NCBI RefSeq assembly: GCF_016863655.1
Contig: NZ_BOPH01000088.1
Span: 124,001 to 188,000, forward strand
Direction of reading: 5' to 3'
Origin: Virgisporangium ochraceum
GTDB taxonomy: Bacteria; Actinomycetota; Actinomycetes; Mycobacteriales; Micromonosporaceae
DNA: 64,000 bases
Below the pieces are notes generated by a model, which saw nothing but the letters and a program-made list of their open reading frames with translations, did not search any database and had not been told where the DNA came from. Positions 43,183-51,877 of the stretch are shown here, one piece after another. Numbering within the stretch: the stretch's first letter is position 1; every line of letters starts with the position of its first letter. The position numbers were made by a program, and so were the translations under genes.

Positions 43183-43413
43183 TCAGCAGGGCACCGTGTG
43201 GAAGCCCATGTGGGTCGAGGTGCGGCCCCACTGTCCGGGCTCCTGCCCGGGGCAGCCGCGCCACTTCTGGCCGATGAGGGTCTCCCGGTCGCCACTGCTG
43301 TAGTAGTCGATGACCAGCAACTGGTCGCCGGGTGGAATGGCGGCGGCCGGGGACGCGCCAACGGTGAGCAGGACGACGGCGAACGCAGCCGAGAGCAGAC
43401 CTCGTGTGAGCAT
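43183..43413 (-). CDS. Small secreted protein (DUF6289-like, 76 aa)
   Basis: A 76-aa precursor: signal peptide MLTRGLLSAAFAVVLLTVGA to about residue 25, then a 50-residue mature peptide with IDYYSSGDRETLIGQKWRGC, GRTSTHMG and a terminal Cys. This pattern (YYS, IG, two Cys) matches small DUF6289-type exported proteins of actinomycetes. ATG 43413 follows GGAGGATCC. Probably stabilised by one disulphide; function unknown. Confidence 0.7.
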   Translation of the reverse strand: MLTRGLLSAAFAVVLLTVGASPAAAIPPGDQLLVIDYYSSGDRETLIGQKWRGCPGQEPGQWGRTSTHMGFHTVPC

Positions 43414-43511
43414 TCGGATCCTCCAGTGTGTCGGTGCCGGAATCGGAGACCCAGCGTCCCCGCCGGCGTTGCAGACCGGTTGCAGGGCAGTGCCACGCCG
43501 CGGTCGCGCTG

Positions 43512-44618
43512 TCACCGGCCGGGGGATCGCCGGTCGCGGAACGGTTCCAGGTTCAGTTGGCGTCCCACCGTGCCGGCGAACCACGTGTGGTACTCGTCGT
43601 TCAGCACGTGGTCGGCGCGCATGGTGTCGCGCCACTCCGGCCGGTCGAGCACGGTGAGGTAGCGGCGCACGATGTCGTCGCGTTGCGGAGCGGTGCATCC
43701 GCACTTCCGCGGTGAGTTTCCGGTGAGGTGGGCGGCGATCGTCGCCGACTGGACGTAGCGGGCCGCGGTCGGTTCCTGCCGGCTCCGGTGTGCGGCGTGC
43801 GCGGCGAGCACGGCCGGTGCCGGCGGGTAGTCCTCGAGGGTCAGGCCCATTCCGCTGCAGCCCGCCAGGATCCGCAGCAGCAGTCCGGTGTGGTCGACGA
43901 CCTCGTCGTCGGCGTGGGTGTCGACGATCGCCGCGTGCAGGTGCGCCGCTGTCGCGACGTTCCACGCGTAGTAGCCGTTGAGGAAGTCGCCGTCGCAGGA
44001 GTGGCGCAGCAGCCACGCGCGGGTGTCGGCGGTGACGTACCGGCACAGTTCCTCGACGACGTACACCCGGCCCCAGCCGGCGACCCGCTGCGCCAACCAC
44101 AGCAGTGCCTCGTGGCCGCGGTCGTGGCGGCGTCGCAGTGCCTTCGCCGCGAGCGGCCCGAACCGGTTGGACAGCAGCCCGATCGTGCGGATCAGGTCGA
44201 TGTCGGTGGGGTCGTGGTCGGTGGCCAGCAGCGCCAACCCGACGGTGACCGCGCACCGGTCGGAGCCATGCCGCACGAGCCACCGGCCGGTGTCCAGCAC
44301 ACGCTGCCGGTCGGCCCTCAGCGCCGCGGCGGCGACGTGGTGGTTCTGGTGGATCGGAACGTCCACCTCGTGGAGTGGGCCGACGAGGTCGGCCGGCCGC
44401 GCATGGGGATCGGCGAAATGCCGATCGAGGACCACGGCCACCGCGACGCCGTCGCTGCGCCAGAACTCGGGGTCGTCGGACAGGGGACCGCCGTGCCGTT
44501 TCCCATCGGGATACGGTTCGCCGTCGCGCGGCAGGGGTCCGTCGGGACTGCGCTCGTGCAGCAGAAGGGCGTAGTCGTACAGGGATCCGAGCGGCTCACG
44601 CTCGGCCGTCGCGCTCAC
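43512..44618 (-). CDS. Large helical hypothetical protein (368 aa)
   Basis: A soluble all-helical protein rich in Arg, His and Asp. Landmarks are SLYDYALLLHERSPDGPLPR, WLVRHGSDRCAVTVGLALLA, FGPLAAKALRRRHDRGHEAL, CRYVTADTRAWLLRHSCDGD and CGCTAPQRDDIVRRYLTVLD. The repeated helices (RLG/LIRTIGLLSNRFGPLAAK) suggest a HEAT/ARM-like superhelix. No membrane or signal segment. The start GTG 44618 is uncertain because neither a ribosome site nor a -10 box is visible. Related in style to immunity-type proteins but no family can be named. Confidence 0.65.
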   Translation of the reverse strand: MSATAEREPLGSLYDYALLLHERSPDGPLPRDGEPYPDGKRHGGPLSDDPEFWRSDGVAVAVVLDRHFADPHARPADLVGPLHEVDVPIHQNHHVAAAALRADRQRVLDTGRWLVRHGSDRCAVTVGLALLATDHDPTDIDLIRTIGLLSNRFGPLAAKALRRRHDRGHEALLWLAQRVAGWGRVYVVEELCRYVTADTRAWLLRHSCDGDFLNGYYAWNVATAAHLHAAIVDTHADDEVVDHTGLLLRILAGCSGMGLTLEDYPPAPAVLAAHAAHRSRQEPTAARYVQSATIAAHLTGNSPRKCGCTAPQRDDIVRRYLTVLDRPEWRDTMRADHVLNDEYHTWFAGTVGRQLNLEPFRDRRSPGR

Positions 44619-44653
44619 CGGCGGACGGAGGACTCGATTCTTTCGATCACGGG

Positions 44654-44938
44654 TCAGATCGTGGCAGGTCCGTACGTGCGGCGCAACGGGTCGGCCGCGG
44701 CCAGGAGCGCCTGGCCGGCGACGGCGGCGGCCAGGCCCACCCGCGCCGCGCGGCTGCCGCCCGCCGCGCCCGACGCCGCCAGAGCGACCACGGCCAGCAG
44801 CTCGCCGATGTGGATGACGGCCTGGAACAGCCAGCCCCACGAGGGCTCCCAGCCGGCGACGGCCGCGCGGCTGGCGTAGACGACGGCGAAAGCCGTGATC
44901 GGGACGGCGACGGCGGCGGTCGCCCGGGATGTGTTCAT
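44654..44938 (-). CDS. Small integral membrane protein (94 aa)
   Basis: A 94-aa protein with three hydrophobic segments (about residues 8-28, 33-55 and 62-82; AVAVPITAFAVVYASRAAVA, LLAVVALAASGAAGG). ATG 44938 follows GAGGAGCC with good spacing. No family recognised. It precedes the 368-aa protein gene in the same direction, 35 bases before its start, so they may be cotranscribed. Confidence 0.7.
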   Translation of the reverse strand: MNTSRATAAVAVPITAFAVVYASRAAVAGWEPSWGWLFQAVIHIGELLAVVALAASGAAGGSRAARVGLAAAVAGQALLAAADPLRRTYGPATI

Positions 44939-45075
44939 ACGAGGCTCCTCAAAGGTCGGGGACATGCGAGAACCGTGGCCCGACGGGGCGGTCCGTGGCA
45001 GCCGGGCTGTCACCGGTTGGCTGACAGGTGCCTGCACGCTTGTGGGCGCCGCGCCCCGCGCTGCACCATCGCGGG

Positions 45076-45531
45076 GTGGCCCGATTCCGGATCCGTGCGC
45101 TGCCGGCGGTGCTGCTGGCCCTCGCCGTCGCGGGCGGTGCCGCGTCGGTGCCGTTGTCGTTCGGGTCAGAGCCGCTGTACGACACGGTCCTGTATCCGCT
45201 CAACGGCATCGGTCTCGCGTTCGCGGGCGCGTTGATCGCCTCCCACCAACGGGTGAATCCGCTCGGCTGGGTGCTGATAGCGGCCCGCCACGACGACCCG
45301 CTCGCCGCCCTGTCCGACCGTGAACGCGAGGTCCTCGCCCTGATGGCCGAAGGCCTCAACAACCCCGCGATCGCCCGACGGCTGTTCGTCAGCGAACGCA
45401 CCGTCGAGGGCCATGTCCGGCATCTGCTGCTCAAACTCGGACTCGCCGAGTCCGACGACGGACACCGCAGGGTCCTCGCGGTGCTGACCCACCTGCGCCG
45501 CAACGGCACCGTCCAGCCGGACCCGCCGTGA
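45076..45531 (+). CDS. Sensor-kinase membrane segment fused to LuxR DNA-binding domain
   Basis: A 151-aa protein made of two unrelated ends in one frame. Residues 1-68 are the start of a membrane sensor histidine kinase of the actinobacterial NarX-like type (LPAVLLALAVAGGAASVPLS; LYPLNGIGLAFAGALIASHQ; RVNPLGWVLI), with two helices. Residues about 72-140 are a complete LuxR/NarL helix-turn-helix (LSDREREVLALMAEGLNNPA; IARRLFVSERTVEGHVRHLL). The kinase core and the receiver domain, which would lie between them in two adjacent genes, are gone. An in-frame deletion of about 2 kb from a kinase-regulator pair explains it. The product could work as a membrane-tethered one-component regulator or be junk. 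Confidence 0.8.
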   Translation: MARFRIRALPAVLLALAVAGGAASVPLSFGSEPLYDTVLYPLNGIGLAFAGALIASHQRVNPLGWVLIAARHDDPLAALSDREREVLALMAEGLNNPAIARRLFVSERTVEGHVRHLLLKLGLAESDDGHRRVLAVLTHLRRNGTVQPDPP

Positions 45532-45535
45532 GCGG

Positions 45536-46405
45536 TCAGTCGACGTAACGGGGCCTCAGCACCGGAAGCCGTGCGAGCCGGTCGGCGCTGACCGGCCGCA
45601 GCGGTACGTCGACCGGCACCACGGCGGATCCGCCGTCCGCTACCCGGATCTGGACGAGCCGGCCGGCGTGGCGGCGGGCGACGACGGAGCCGGCGGACCA
45701 CCGGTCGCCCGGTCTGTCCCAGCACCGTGTGCCGTCGCACCGCCGCACCAGCGACGCCTCCCGGTCGAGGAGTTCGACGAGCACGGTGCCCGCCGGGCCG
45801 GTCAGTTCGACGTCGATGCCGGCGCGGTCCAACCGCATCCCGGTCGGTGCGAACCCGGGGAGGTCGGGGAGCACGAGGGCGACGTCGGAATGGGTGACGT
45901 CCCAGGTCCGCCACCGGTCCTGGCGGGTCTGTTCCAGCAGTGCCACTCCGGACAGGGCCACCACGGCGGTCACCGCGGCGACGAGGACGTCACGGGGGAC
46001 GACGTCCGGCGCCGTCGTCACTCCGGCGAGGGTGTAGGTGGCGGTGACCGCCAGCGTCCACGCCAGGAAGCGGTCGGCGCCGCCGGCCGCGCCGCCGTCG
46101 AGGGTCCCCAGGAACACCGCGGCCAGGACCGGCCCACCGACGCCGGCCGCGAGGGCCGTGGCGGTGAGCAGCCGGGCCGAGGTGAACATCGCCGCCAGGA
46201 ACGGACCCACGATCAGCCCGGCCCCGAGGGCCATGCCCGCCGCCTCCAGATCCTCCATGGGCAGGGTCAGACCGGCAGCGGCGGGATCGTGGGCGTGCCG
46301 GATCGCGACCGCCACGATCGCGCCGACGACGAGCCCGATGGCCGTGCTGCCGGCCAGGTGCGTCACCGATGGGTTTGCAGCGATGGACCATCGACCCGCA
46401 GGCAT
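45536..46405 (-). CDS. Membrane protein with C-terminal soluble domain (289 aa)
   Basis: About five hydrophobic helices in the first 155 residues (IGLVVGAIVAVAIRHA; GAGLIVGPFLAAMFTSARLL; GVGGPVLAAVFLGTL; FLAWTLAVTATYTLAG; DVLVAAVTAVVALSGVALLE), followed by a beta-rich soluble part with two Cys (RCDGTRCWDRPGDRW). No family recognised. ATG 46405. The stop lies four bases from the LuxR fusion stop, so the two genes converge tightly. The unit might sense or modify envelope components, but that is speculation. Confidence 0.65.
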   Translation of the reverse strand: MPAGRWSIAANPSVTHLAGSTAIGLVVGAIVAVAIRHAHDPAAAGLTLPMEDLEAAGMALGAGLIVGPFLAAMFTSARLLTATALAAGVGGPVLAAVFLGTLDGGAAGGADRFLAWTLAVTATYTLAGVTTAPDVVPRDVLVAAVTAVVALSGVALLEQTRQDRWRTWDVTHSDVALVLPDLPGFAPTGMRLDRAGIDVELTGPAGTVLVELLDREASLVRRCDGTRCWDRPGDRWSAGSVVARRHAGRLVQIRVADGGSAVVPVDVPLRPVSADRLARLPVLRPRYVD

Positions 46406-46483
46406 GGCGCCGATCGTCCGTCGGGCCCCGGCCCACGGTCAACGCCGCGCCCGAACCCTTCACCGAACCCGCACAACGCCGCC

Positions 46484-48421
46484 CTATTTGGTCGTCGCGT
46501 TGGTGAAGCTCTGCCGCGCCGACGCCAGGAACGCCGACTCGATCCGGGTGCGTTGCGCCTGGGACCAGGGTCCCTCCGCTATCCGCCGCGCCTCGATCTG
46601 CGCCGACCAGCGCAGGTTCGCGTCACGGACCTCCAGGCCCAGGAAGGCCTGGCTGCCCGGTCCGGGCCTGTCGCCGCTGGCCCGGTAGGTGAACGCCCGC
46701 TCACCGACACCCGGTGCGTCGGTCGGACCGGCGTCGTTCTTCTCGTGGTTCACCCGCTCGGAGTCGTACTCCTTCGTCGCGTCGGCCGCACTGGGCTCGA
46801 CGATCAACGTGAAGCTGAGCGTCACGATGGAGTCGCTGAGCCCGTCCGCGGGAACGTGGTGCACGCTGCGGATGCAGTCGGCCCGGCCGGTTCCCGGGAC
46901 CACGCCGGGGTTGCGGGAGGACAGCGGCGCTTCGTCCTCCTTCTCGAAGATCGGCTTCAGCGGACTGAGGTCGATTTTCGGGCACAGCGCCGAGACATTG
47001 TCGAACGAGTACCGCGGGGACGCCGAGCCCGGCGAGGAGAGTATGGAGGCGGGCGGGGAGATCGGCGGGATCGACCGGGCGCCGGTGGCCGTGGGGCCGG
47101 CCGACACGCCGTCGCCGGTCCCTTCGACCTTCCGCAGCGCGTTGGACAGGACGGCGACGGAGAGCACGACAGCCGCCACCACACCGGCCAGGACCAGCGC
47201 GATCGGGACGGCCCGGCTCCGGCCCCGTGCGGCGGGCGGCACGCCGCCGGCGGCCGGCGGCGCGCCGACGGACGGTGGTCCCGAACCGCGGCCCGACGAC
47301 AGCGGACCGGGCGGGAGCGGGCCGGGCGGGAGCGGGCCGGGCGGGAGCGGACCGGTGGCGAGCGCGGCACCCGACGGGACGGCCCGGTCGGGCTCCGGCT
47401 GCAGGGCGCCCTCGGCCACCACCAGCTCCGGCTGGTCGGTGATCGTCGGTGCGATGCCCAGCGCATCGTGCAGCAGCGTACCCACGAGGGGCGTCCGGCT
47501 CGCGCCGCCGACCAGGAACAGGCCCCGGATCTGGCCGGTCGCCACGCCGGCCTGCTCGACCAGGCGCCTCATCAGGGTCACCGCGGGTTCGAGTGCCGGG
47601 CGCGCCAGTTCGTCGAACTGGCCCCGGCCGAGCGGTACCTCCTCACCGGTCGCCGGCACGGTGACGAACGTCGCGGCGGTCCGCGACAGCATCTCCTTGG
47701 CGCCGCGGACGTCGTCCCACAACGCCCGGCGGCCGACCTCGTCGTGCCACAGCTGCCCGTACCGCGACCGCAGGAAGGCCACCAGAGCGGCGTCCACGTC
47801 CAGCCCACCGAGGTCGTCCAGACCCGCCGACCGGACCACGTCGAACCCGGCGTCACCCCGCCGCAGCAGAGCGACGTCACTCGTGCCGGCACCCAGGTCG
47901 AAGGTGAGTACGTGACCACCCACCGGCAGGTCCACGCGCCCCGACCCGGCGAAGTAGCGGGCGGCGCCGACCGGCTCCGGGACGAGGCGGTCGACGGCCA
48001 TCCCGGCCCGCGCGGCAGCCCCGGTGAGCAGCCCGCACCGGACCGGTCCCCACCCGACGGGACGGGTCAGCACCACCTCGTCCGGCGGACCACCGACCTG
48101 GGCGGCCTCGACGGCGACCCGGCGCAGCACGGCGGCGACCAGGTCGACCACCTCGACGGCGCGCTCGCCCAACAGGACCGAGCCCTCGTCGACCCTCCGC
48201 TTGGGGTTCGGCTCCAGGCACTCCGGCCACCGGCGGGCCAGGTGAACGGCGTCCCTCCCGGTGTGCAGCGTTCCGGCCGGGTCCAGCAGCACCGCCGACG
48301 GCAGCAGCGGCGAACCGTCGAACAGCAGGGGCCGGATCGGACCGTCGGGCCGCTGGACCATCGCGACGGTGGTGGACGTGCCGAAGTCGACGGCCAACCG
48401 GTACGGGGACGGATTCGGCAC
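46484..48421 (-). CDS. Hsp70-like ATPase with transmembrane helix and external domain
   Basis: A 645-aa protein in three parts. Residues 1-345 form an Hsp70/actin-type ATPase: phosphate 1 VDFGTSTTVAMV, phosphate 2 TFDLGAGTSDVALL, adenosine motif LFLVGGASRTPLVG. There is no substrate-binding domain; instead a low-complexity stretch with PLPPGPLPPGPLPPGPL (about 355-375), one transmembrane helix (about 415-437) and a 200-residue extracytoplasmic domain with two conserved cysteines. Such proteins occur in actinomycetes and may couple a cytoplasmic ATP switch to the envelope. GTG 48421 lies 8 nt after TAGCAT; GTG 48427 lies too close to it. It is read with the beta-propeller gene at 48486-50330, 65 bases upstream. 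Confidence 0.88.
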   Translation of the reverse strand: MPNPSPYRLAVDFGTSTTVAMVQRPDGPIRPLLFDGSPLLPSAVLLDPAGTLHTGRDAVHLARRWPECLEPNPKRRVDEGSVLLGERAVEVVDLVAAVLRRVAVEAAQVGGPPDEVVLTRPVGWGPVRCGLLTGAAARAGMAVDRLVPEPVGAARYFAGSGRVDLPVGGHVLTFDLGAGTSDVALLRRGDAGFDVVRSAGLDDLGGLDVDAALVAFLRSRYGQLWHDEVGRRALWDDVRGAKEMLSRTAATFVTVPATGEEVPLGRGQFDELARPALEPAVTLMRRLVEQAGVATGQIRGLFLVGGASRTPLVGTLLHDALGIAPTITDQPELVVAEGALQPEPDRAVPSGAALATGPLPPGPLPPGPLPPGPLSSGRGSGPPSVGAPPAAGGVPPAARGRSRAVPIALVLAGVVAAVVLSVAVLSNALRKVEGTGDGVSAGPTATGARSIPPISPPASILSSPGSASPRYSFDNVSALCPKIDLSPLKPIFEKEDEAPLSSRNPGVVPGTGRADCIRSVHHVPADGLSDSIVTLSFTLIVEPSAADATKEYDSERVNHEKNDAGPTDAPGVGERAFTYRASGDRPGPGSQAFLGLEVRDANLRWSAQIEARRIAEGPWSQAQRTRIESAFLASARQSFTNATTK

Positions 48422-48429
48422 GGTCACGG

Positions 48430-48435
48430 ATGCTA
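48430..48435 (-). promoter_or_regulatory. -10 box for leaderless Hsp70-like gene
   Basis: Minus-strand TAGCAT, eight bases before GTG 48421. It gives the Hsp70-like gene its own promoter although it follows another gene of the same strand. Confidence 0.45.
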
Positions 48436-48485
48436 CCGCCCCGGATCGCGATGAACCCACGTCGATGCGACGGGGGCCCGGTCTG

Positions 48486-50330
48486 TCAGACCGGCAGCTC
48501 GTGGAGCGCGCCGTTGACCGCCGAGGCGAGCAGCGCGGTGCCGTCGGGGAACCAGCGCAGCGACTCGGGCACCAGCTCCGTCGCCAGCTCGCGGAGCACG
48601 CTGCCGGTGTCGAGGTCCCACACCCGGACCGCGTCGGCGTGCGGGGTCGCGAGCAGGCCGGTCGGCGACAGGGCCGCCCGACCGACGATCGGCTCGGTCA
48701 CGAGCCGGCGGTGGCGGAAGTCGCGGGCGGACAGGTCGTAGACGCTGATCCACTGGCCGCTCGACCCGCCGGCGGGCCACCAGCGGCCGGTCTCCACCAG
48801 GATCCCCCGGGACGGCAGCAGGTACGAGGCGTCGCCCAACGCGGGCCGGCCGTGGTCGGTCTCGGAGACCCGCTGGCGGGCGGCGAAGTCGTAGGTGATG
48901 TCCAGCCGGGCGCCGTATGCGCGTACGTGCCGGTCGTCGACGATGTCGGCGTACAGCAGGTCCATCCCGATGCGGCCGTTGTCGAGGACGGACAGCGTCT
49001 TCCCGTCGAGCAGGTACAGCTCGCCGTACCGGCTCCGGGACACCTTCGTGGCCACGATCACCAGCCCGTTCGGCAGCCTCCGGATGAGGGTCGGGGTGCT
49101 CTTCAGACCGTCGACCGAGGCCTCGTGGGTGCCGTCGACGTGCCACCGCTGCACTCCGTGACCGAAGCCGGTGTAGAGGTCGTCGCCGGCCAGGTACACG
49201 GCGCCCTCACGGTCGTGCTCCGAGCCGAGAACACCGAACAGCGGTTGGGGCCGTTTCCGGACCCAGACGAACGCCTGCTGGTCGTGGCCGCCCGTGGCAA
49301 ACCGCTCGCCGTCGAACGAGGCGGACCTGACGGCGGCCATGTGCCCGTCGAACGCCGACGGCCACGTGTCGCAGTCGCCCAGCACCTCCACCCGCGCGTG
49401 GAACTCGACCGCGATCCGGTCGGACGCGACCGCCGCGAGCCAGGCGTACGCGGGGGTCTCCCACCGGCGCAGTTCGGCACCGGTGGCCGGGTCGAGCTCC
49501 ACGACCGTGCGGTACCGGTCGACCACGAGCCGGTCGCCGCACAGCATGGCTCCGGAGACCCATGCCGACTCCCACGCGGTCTGCCCGGTGACCGCGTCGA
49601 CCCCGAAGAGCTTCTCGGCGTGGACGACCGCCGTTCCCGCGGACGTGACACCCACCAGCGACGCCGGCTTCTTCGCGGCCAACAGCACGGTGGCCTTCGG
49701 CGCCTTCTTCCGCCCGGGCGGTGGCAGCTCCCACGCCAGGGCCCGCGCCCCGGCGGCCGCCACCACCCGGTCACCCCGCACCGCGACCCCGGTGACCGGC
49801 GCCCGCGGCCCGGTGAGCGTGGCCGTGACCGTGCCGGTGGCCGGGTCGACGAGCAGCACCCGCCCGCCGTTTCCGAGGTCGGTACCGACCGCCACGACCG
49901 ACCCGTCGTCGGCGACAGCCACACACGACGGCACCGCGTCGAGCCCGACCAGCCGCACCTGCCACGTTCCGGTGTCGACCACCGCGAGCGTGCCGGCACC
50001 GTCGTCGTTCGCCAGCGCGGCCACGAGGCCCCCGCCGGCGGCGAGGCAGGGACGCCGATCGAGGCCCAGCGTCACACCGACCTCGACCGTGCGGACCGGT
50101 TCGAGGCCGGCCGCCCGGTACACCTCGAGGGCCGACCCGTTGACCGCGACCACGTGCCCGCCGACCGGCACGAACGCACCGACCTTCGCGCCGGTGACCA
50201 CCTCGCCGGTCTCGACGTCGACCGCCTGCAACCGCCCGAGGTTCTGGAGCACCGTACGCCCGTCGGTCGAGAACCTCCGCCGGCCGTGTGTGGACATGCC
50301 GCGGAACCGGCCGGATCCATACTCCTGCAT
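48486..50330 (-). CDS. Large cytoplasmic beta-propeller protein (614 aa)
   Basis: A 614-aa protein made of WD40/PQQ-like blades without signal peptide or membrane helix. Repeated beta units include LQAVDVETGEVVTG, LVDPATGTVTATLTGPRAPV, VELDPATGAELRRWETPAYA, FDGHMAAVRSASFDGERFAT and VWDLDTGSVLRELATEL. The DPATG and FDGH signatures mark alternating PQQ-type and WD-type blades, so one or two propellers are expected. Probably a protein-protein scaffold. ATG 50330 lies 7 nt after TAGCGT. Next to the Hsp70-like membrane ATPase, with which it may form a complex. Confidence 0.8.
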   Translation of the reverse strand: MQEYGSGRFRGMSTHGRRRFSTDGRTVLQNLGRLQAVDVETGEVVTGAKVGAFVPVGGHVVAVNGSALEVYRAAGLEPVRTVEVGVTLGLDRRPCLAAGGGLVAALANDDGAGTLAVVDTGTWQVRLVGLDAVPSCVAVADDGSVVAVGTDLGNGGRVLLVDPATGTVTATLTGPRAPVTGVAVRGDRVVAAAGARALAWELPPPGRKKAPKATVLLAAKKPASLVGVTSAGTAVVHAEKLFGVDAVTGQTAWESAWVSGAMLCGDRLVVDRYRTVVELDPATGAELRRWETPAYAWLAAVASDRIAVEFHARVEVLGDCDTWPSAFDGHMAAVRSASFDGERFATGGHDQQAFVWVRKRPQPLFGVLGSEHDREGAVYLAGDDLYTGFGHGVQRWHVDGTHEASVDGLKSTPTLIRRLPNGLVIVATKVSRSRYGELYLLDGKTLSVLDNGRIGMDLLYADIVDDRHVRAYGARLDITYDFAARQRVSETDHGRPALGDASYLLPSRGILVETGRWWPAGGSSGQWISVYDLSARDFRHRRLVTEPIVGRAALSPTGLLATPHADAVRVWDLDTGSVLRELATELVPESLRWFPDGTALLASAVNGALHELPV

Positions 50331-50337
50331 GCGTCGG

Positions 50338-50343
50338 ACGCTA
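50338..50343 (-). promoter_or_regulatory. -10 box for leaderless beta-propeller gene
   Basis: Minus-strand TAGCGT, seven bases before ATG 50330. Confidence 0.5.
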
Positions 50344-50392
50344 ACAGCGTGATGCGACAGTTCCGCCGCCGGAGGTGATCGCGGCCCGGACG

Positions 50393-51553
50393 TTACGGCG
50401 TCGGGCCCGCCCCGGCCGGGCGTTCCCAGCGGACGCCGGCCACCACGCCCGCGTGGTCGGACGTGTAACGCGGTGGTGCGTCCCGGAACGGCTGGGCACC
50501 GACGACGCGGGCGTGCCGCGCCGACACCGGGCCGGTGAGCAGCACGAGGTCGATCCTGGACGCCAGCTGTCCGGCGGTACCGGACAGGGTCGGTTCCTGG
50601 CAGCAGGTGAAGCCGTCGGCGGCGGGCGACGTTGCGGCCCAGGCGTCGCGGAACCGTCCGGTCAGCAGGCGGTAGGTGCCGGTCGTGGTGCCGTCGGCGG
50701 CGGAGTTGAAGTCACCGACGGCGATCACGGTGTCCGCGCCCGAGACGGGTCCGTTCAGGAACTCGACGGCCTGGGCCTCCTGCACGTCCGGCGCCTGCTG
50801 CGTCTCCAGATGCGTGGTGACGAAGCGGAAGGGTGCCCCGTGGTGGGTCGCCTCGACCGACGCCCAGCCGTGGACCAGCTGCACCGGCGGCACGCCGGGG
50901 AGCGGAACCGCCAGCCGGGCCCGGTAGGTGCCGTTCCGGGGGGTCGACCACCGCAGTCCCGGTGTCCGTTCGTTCACCAGCACCACGTCGCGGTCCTGCA
51001 GCCGGATCGTGCACGCGCCCACGGTCGGGGACGCGCACGGTGCGGTCAGCGGGATCGGGCCCACGTCGGTGCCGGCGGTCACGGACGCCACCGAGTACCG
51101 CAGGCCGCGCCGGTCCAGCGCCTGCTGCAGGATGGCGAGGAAGTCCTGGGACGGGCCGGCGCCGGGCCCGGTCGTCGTCCACGTGGTCACCTCCTGGAGC
51201 CCGACGAGACCGGGCTGCGCGGCCTGGATCTCGTCGGCCAGCCCCTCGGCCCGGACGGCGAAGTCCGTCGCGCGGACGCCCGCGTAGATCGCCGACACCG
51301 CGGCGAGCAGGCCCGGGGTGTCCCGGGCCGTCAGCGCCGGCGTCAGGCTGGCGCCCAGGTAGATGTTGCGGGTCATCACCCGCAGCTCCTGCGGGTCCGA
51401 GGGCGCGTTACCGGCGGAAGGCGGGGGAGTCCGGTCGGCCCAGGCCGTCGGCAGCCATGCCGGCGCCGCCGCGGCGCCGGCGAGGGCGACCGCGACGACC
51501 GCGGCCCAGCGCCGGCCCGTACGACGTCGGAGAGTTCGAGGGCGGGAGTCCAT
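50393..51553 (-). CDS. Secreted endonuclease/exonuclease/phosphatase-fold enzyme
   Basis: A 386-aa exported protein; twin-arginine-like start (RTLRRRTGRRW) and hydrophobic stretch, cleavage near TAWA. The EEP fold is complete: VMTRNIYLGASL with the metal Asn, VGLQEVTTW with the metal Glu, THLETQQ, VIAVGDFNSAADG with the catalytic Asp/Asn, and YTSDHAGVVAGV with the terminal Asp-His. Possible activities are phospholipase C-like sphingomyelinase, DNase or phosphatase. ATG 51553; CAGGCT lies 6 nt before it. Confidence 0.85.
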   Translation of the reverse strand: MDSRPRTLRRRTGRRWAAVVAVALAGAAAAPAWLPTAWADRTPPPSAGNAPSDPQELRVMTRNIYLGASLTPALTARDTPGLLAAVSAIYAGVRATDFAVRAEGLADEIQAAQPGLVGLQEVTTWTTTGPGAGPSQDFLAILQQALDRRGLRYSVASVTAGTDVGPIPLTAPCASPTVGACTIRLQDRDVVLVNERTPGLRWSTPRNGTYRARLAVPLPGVPPVQLVHGWASVEATHHGAPFRFVTTHLETQQAPDVQEAQAVEFLNGPVSGADTVIAVGDFNSAADGTTTGTYRLLTGRFRDAWAATSPAADGFTCCQEPTLSGTAGQLASRIDLVLLTGPVSARHARVVGAQPFRDAPPRYTSDHAGVVAGVRWERPAGAGPTP

Positions 51554-51877
51554 CGCCGCAGCCTGCCAGACCGACGCCGCGGCACCGGTCCGTCGCGGTC
51601 ACCCCGACATCGACGCCTGTGCGGGTCGGAGGGGCAACGGATGTCGATCGGGTCGGGTGCGGTGGCGGCGGGTGGCCCGACCGGTCCGCGCGCCATGTCC
51701 GCACCTTGGCGCCGCCTTCGATGCCGTGCGGTCTATCGAGTGGGGCACGGCCGTCGATCCCTCGCGCGCCGTCGAGCCGTCGCTGGACGGGCCCGCCGCG
51801 CGCCGGCGACGGCGGAGGACCCCACGACCGGCCACCCCATCCCGACCGATCAAGGGAACCGGAACGAACGACGGTCG
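51554..51877 (+). other. Gene-poor interval
   Basis: About 320 bases between the EEP enzyme gene and the diguanylate cyclase gene. No supported coding sequence, repeat or clear hairpin. Confidence 0.45.

Noticed and set aside
45668..48454. Plus-strand frame of 928 codons
   Set aside because: Antisense to the membrane protein at 45536-46405 and the Hsp70-like gene; composition is typical of a mirror frame.
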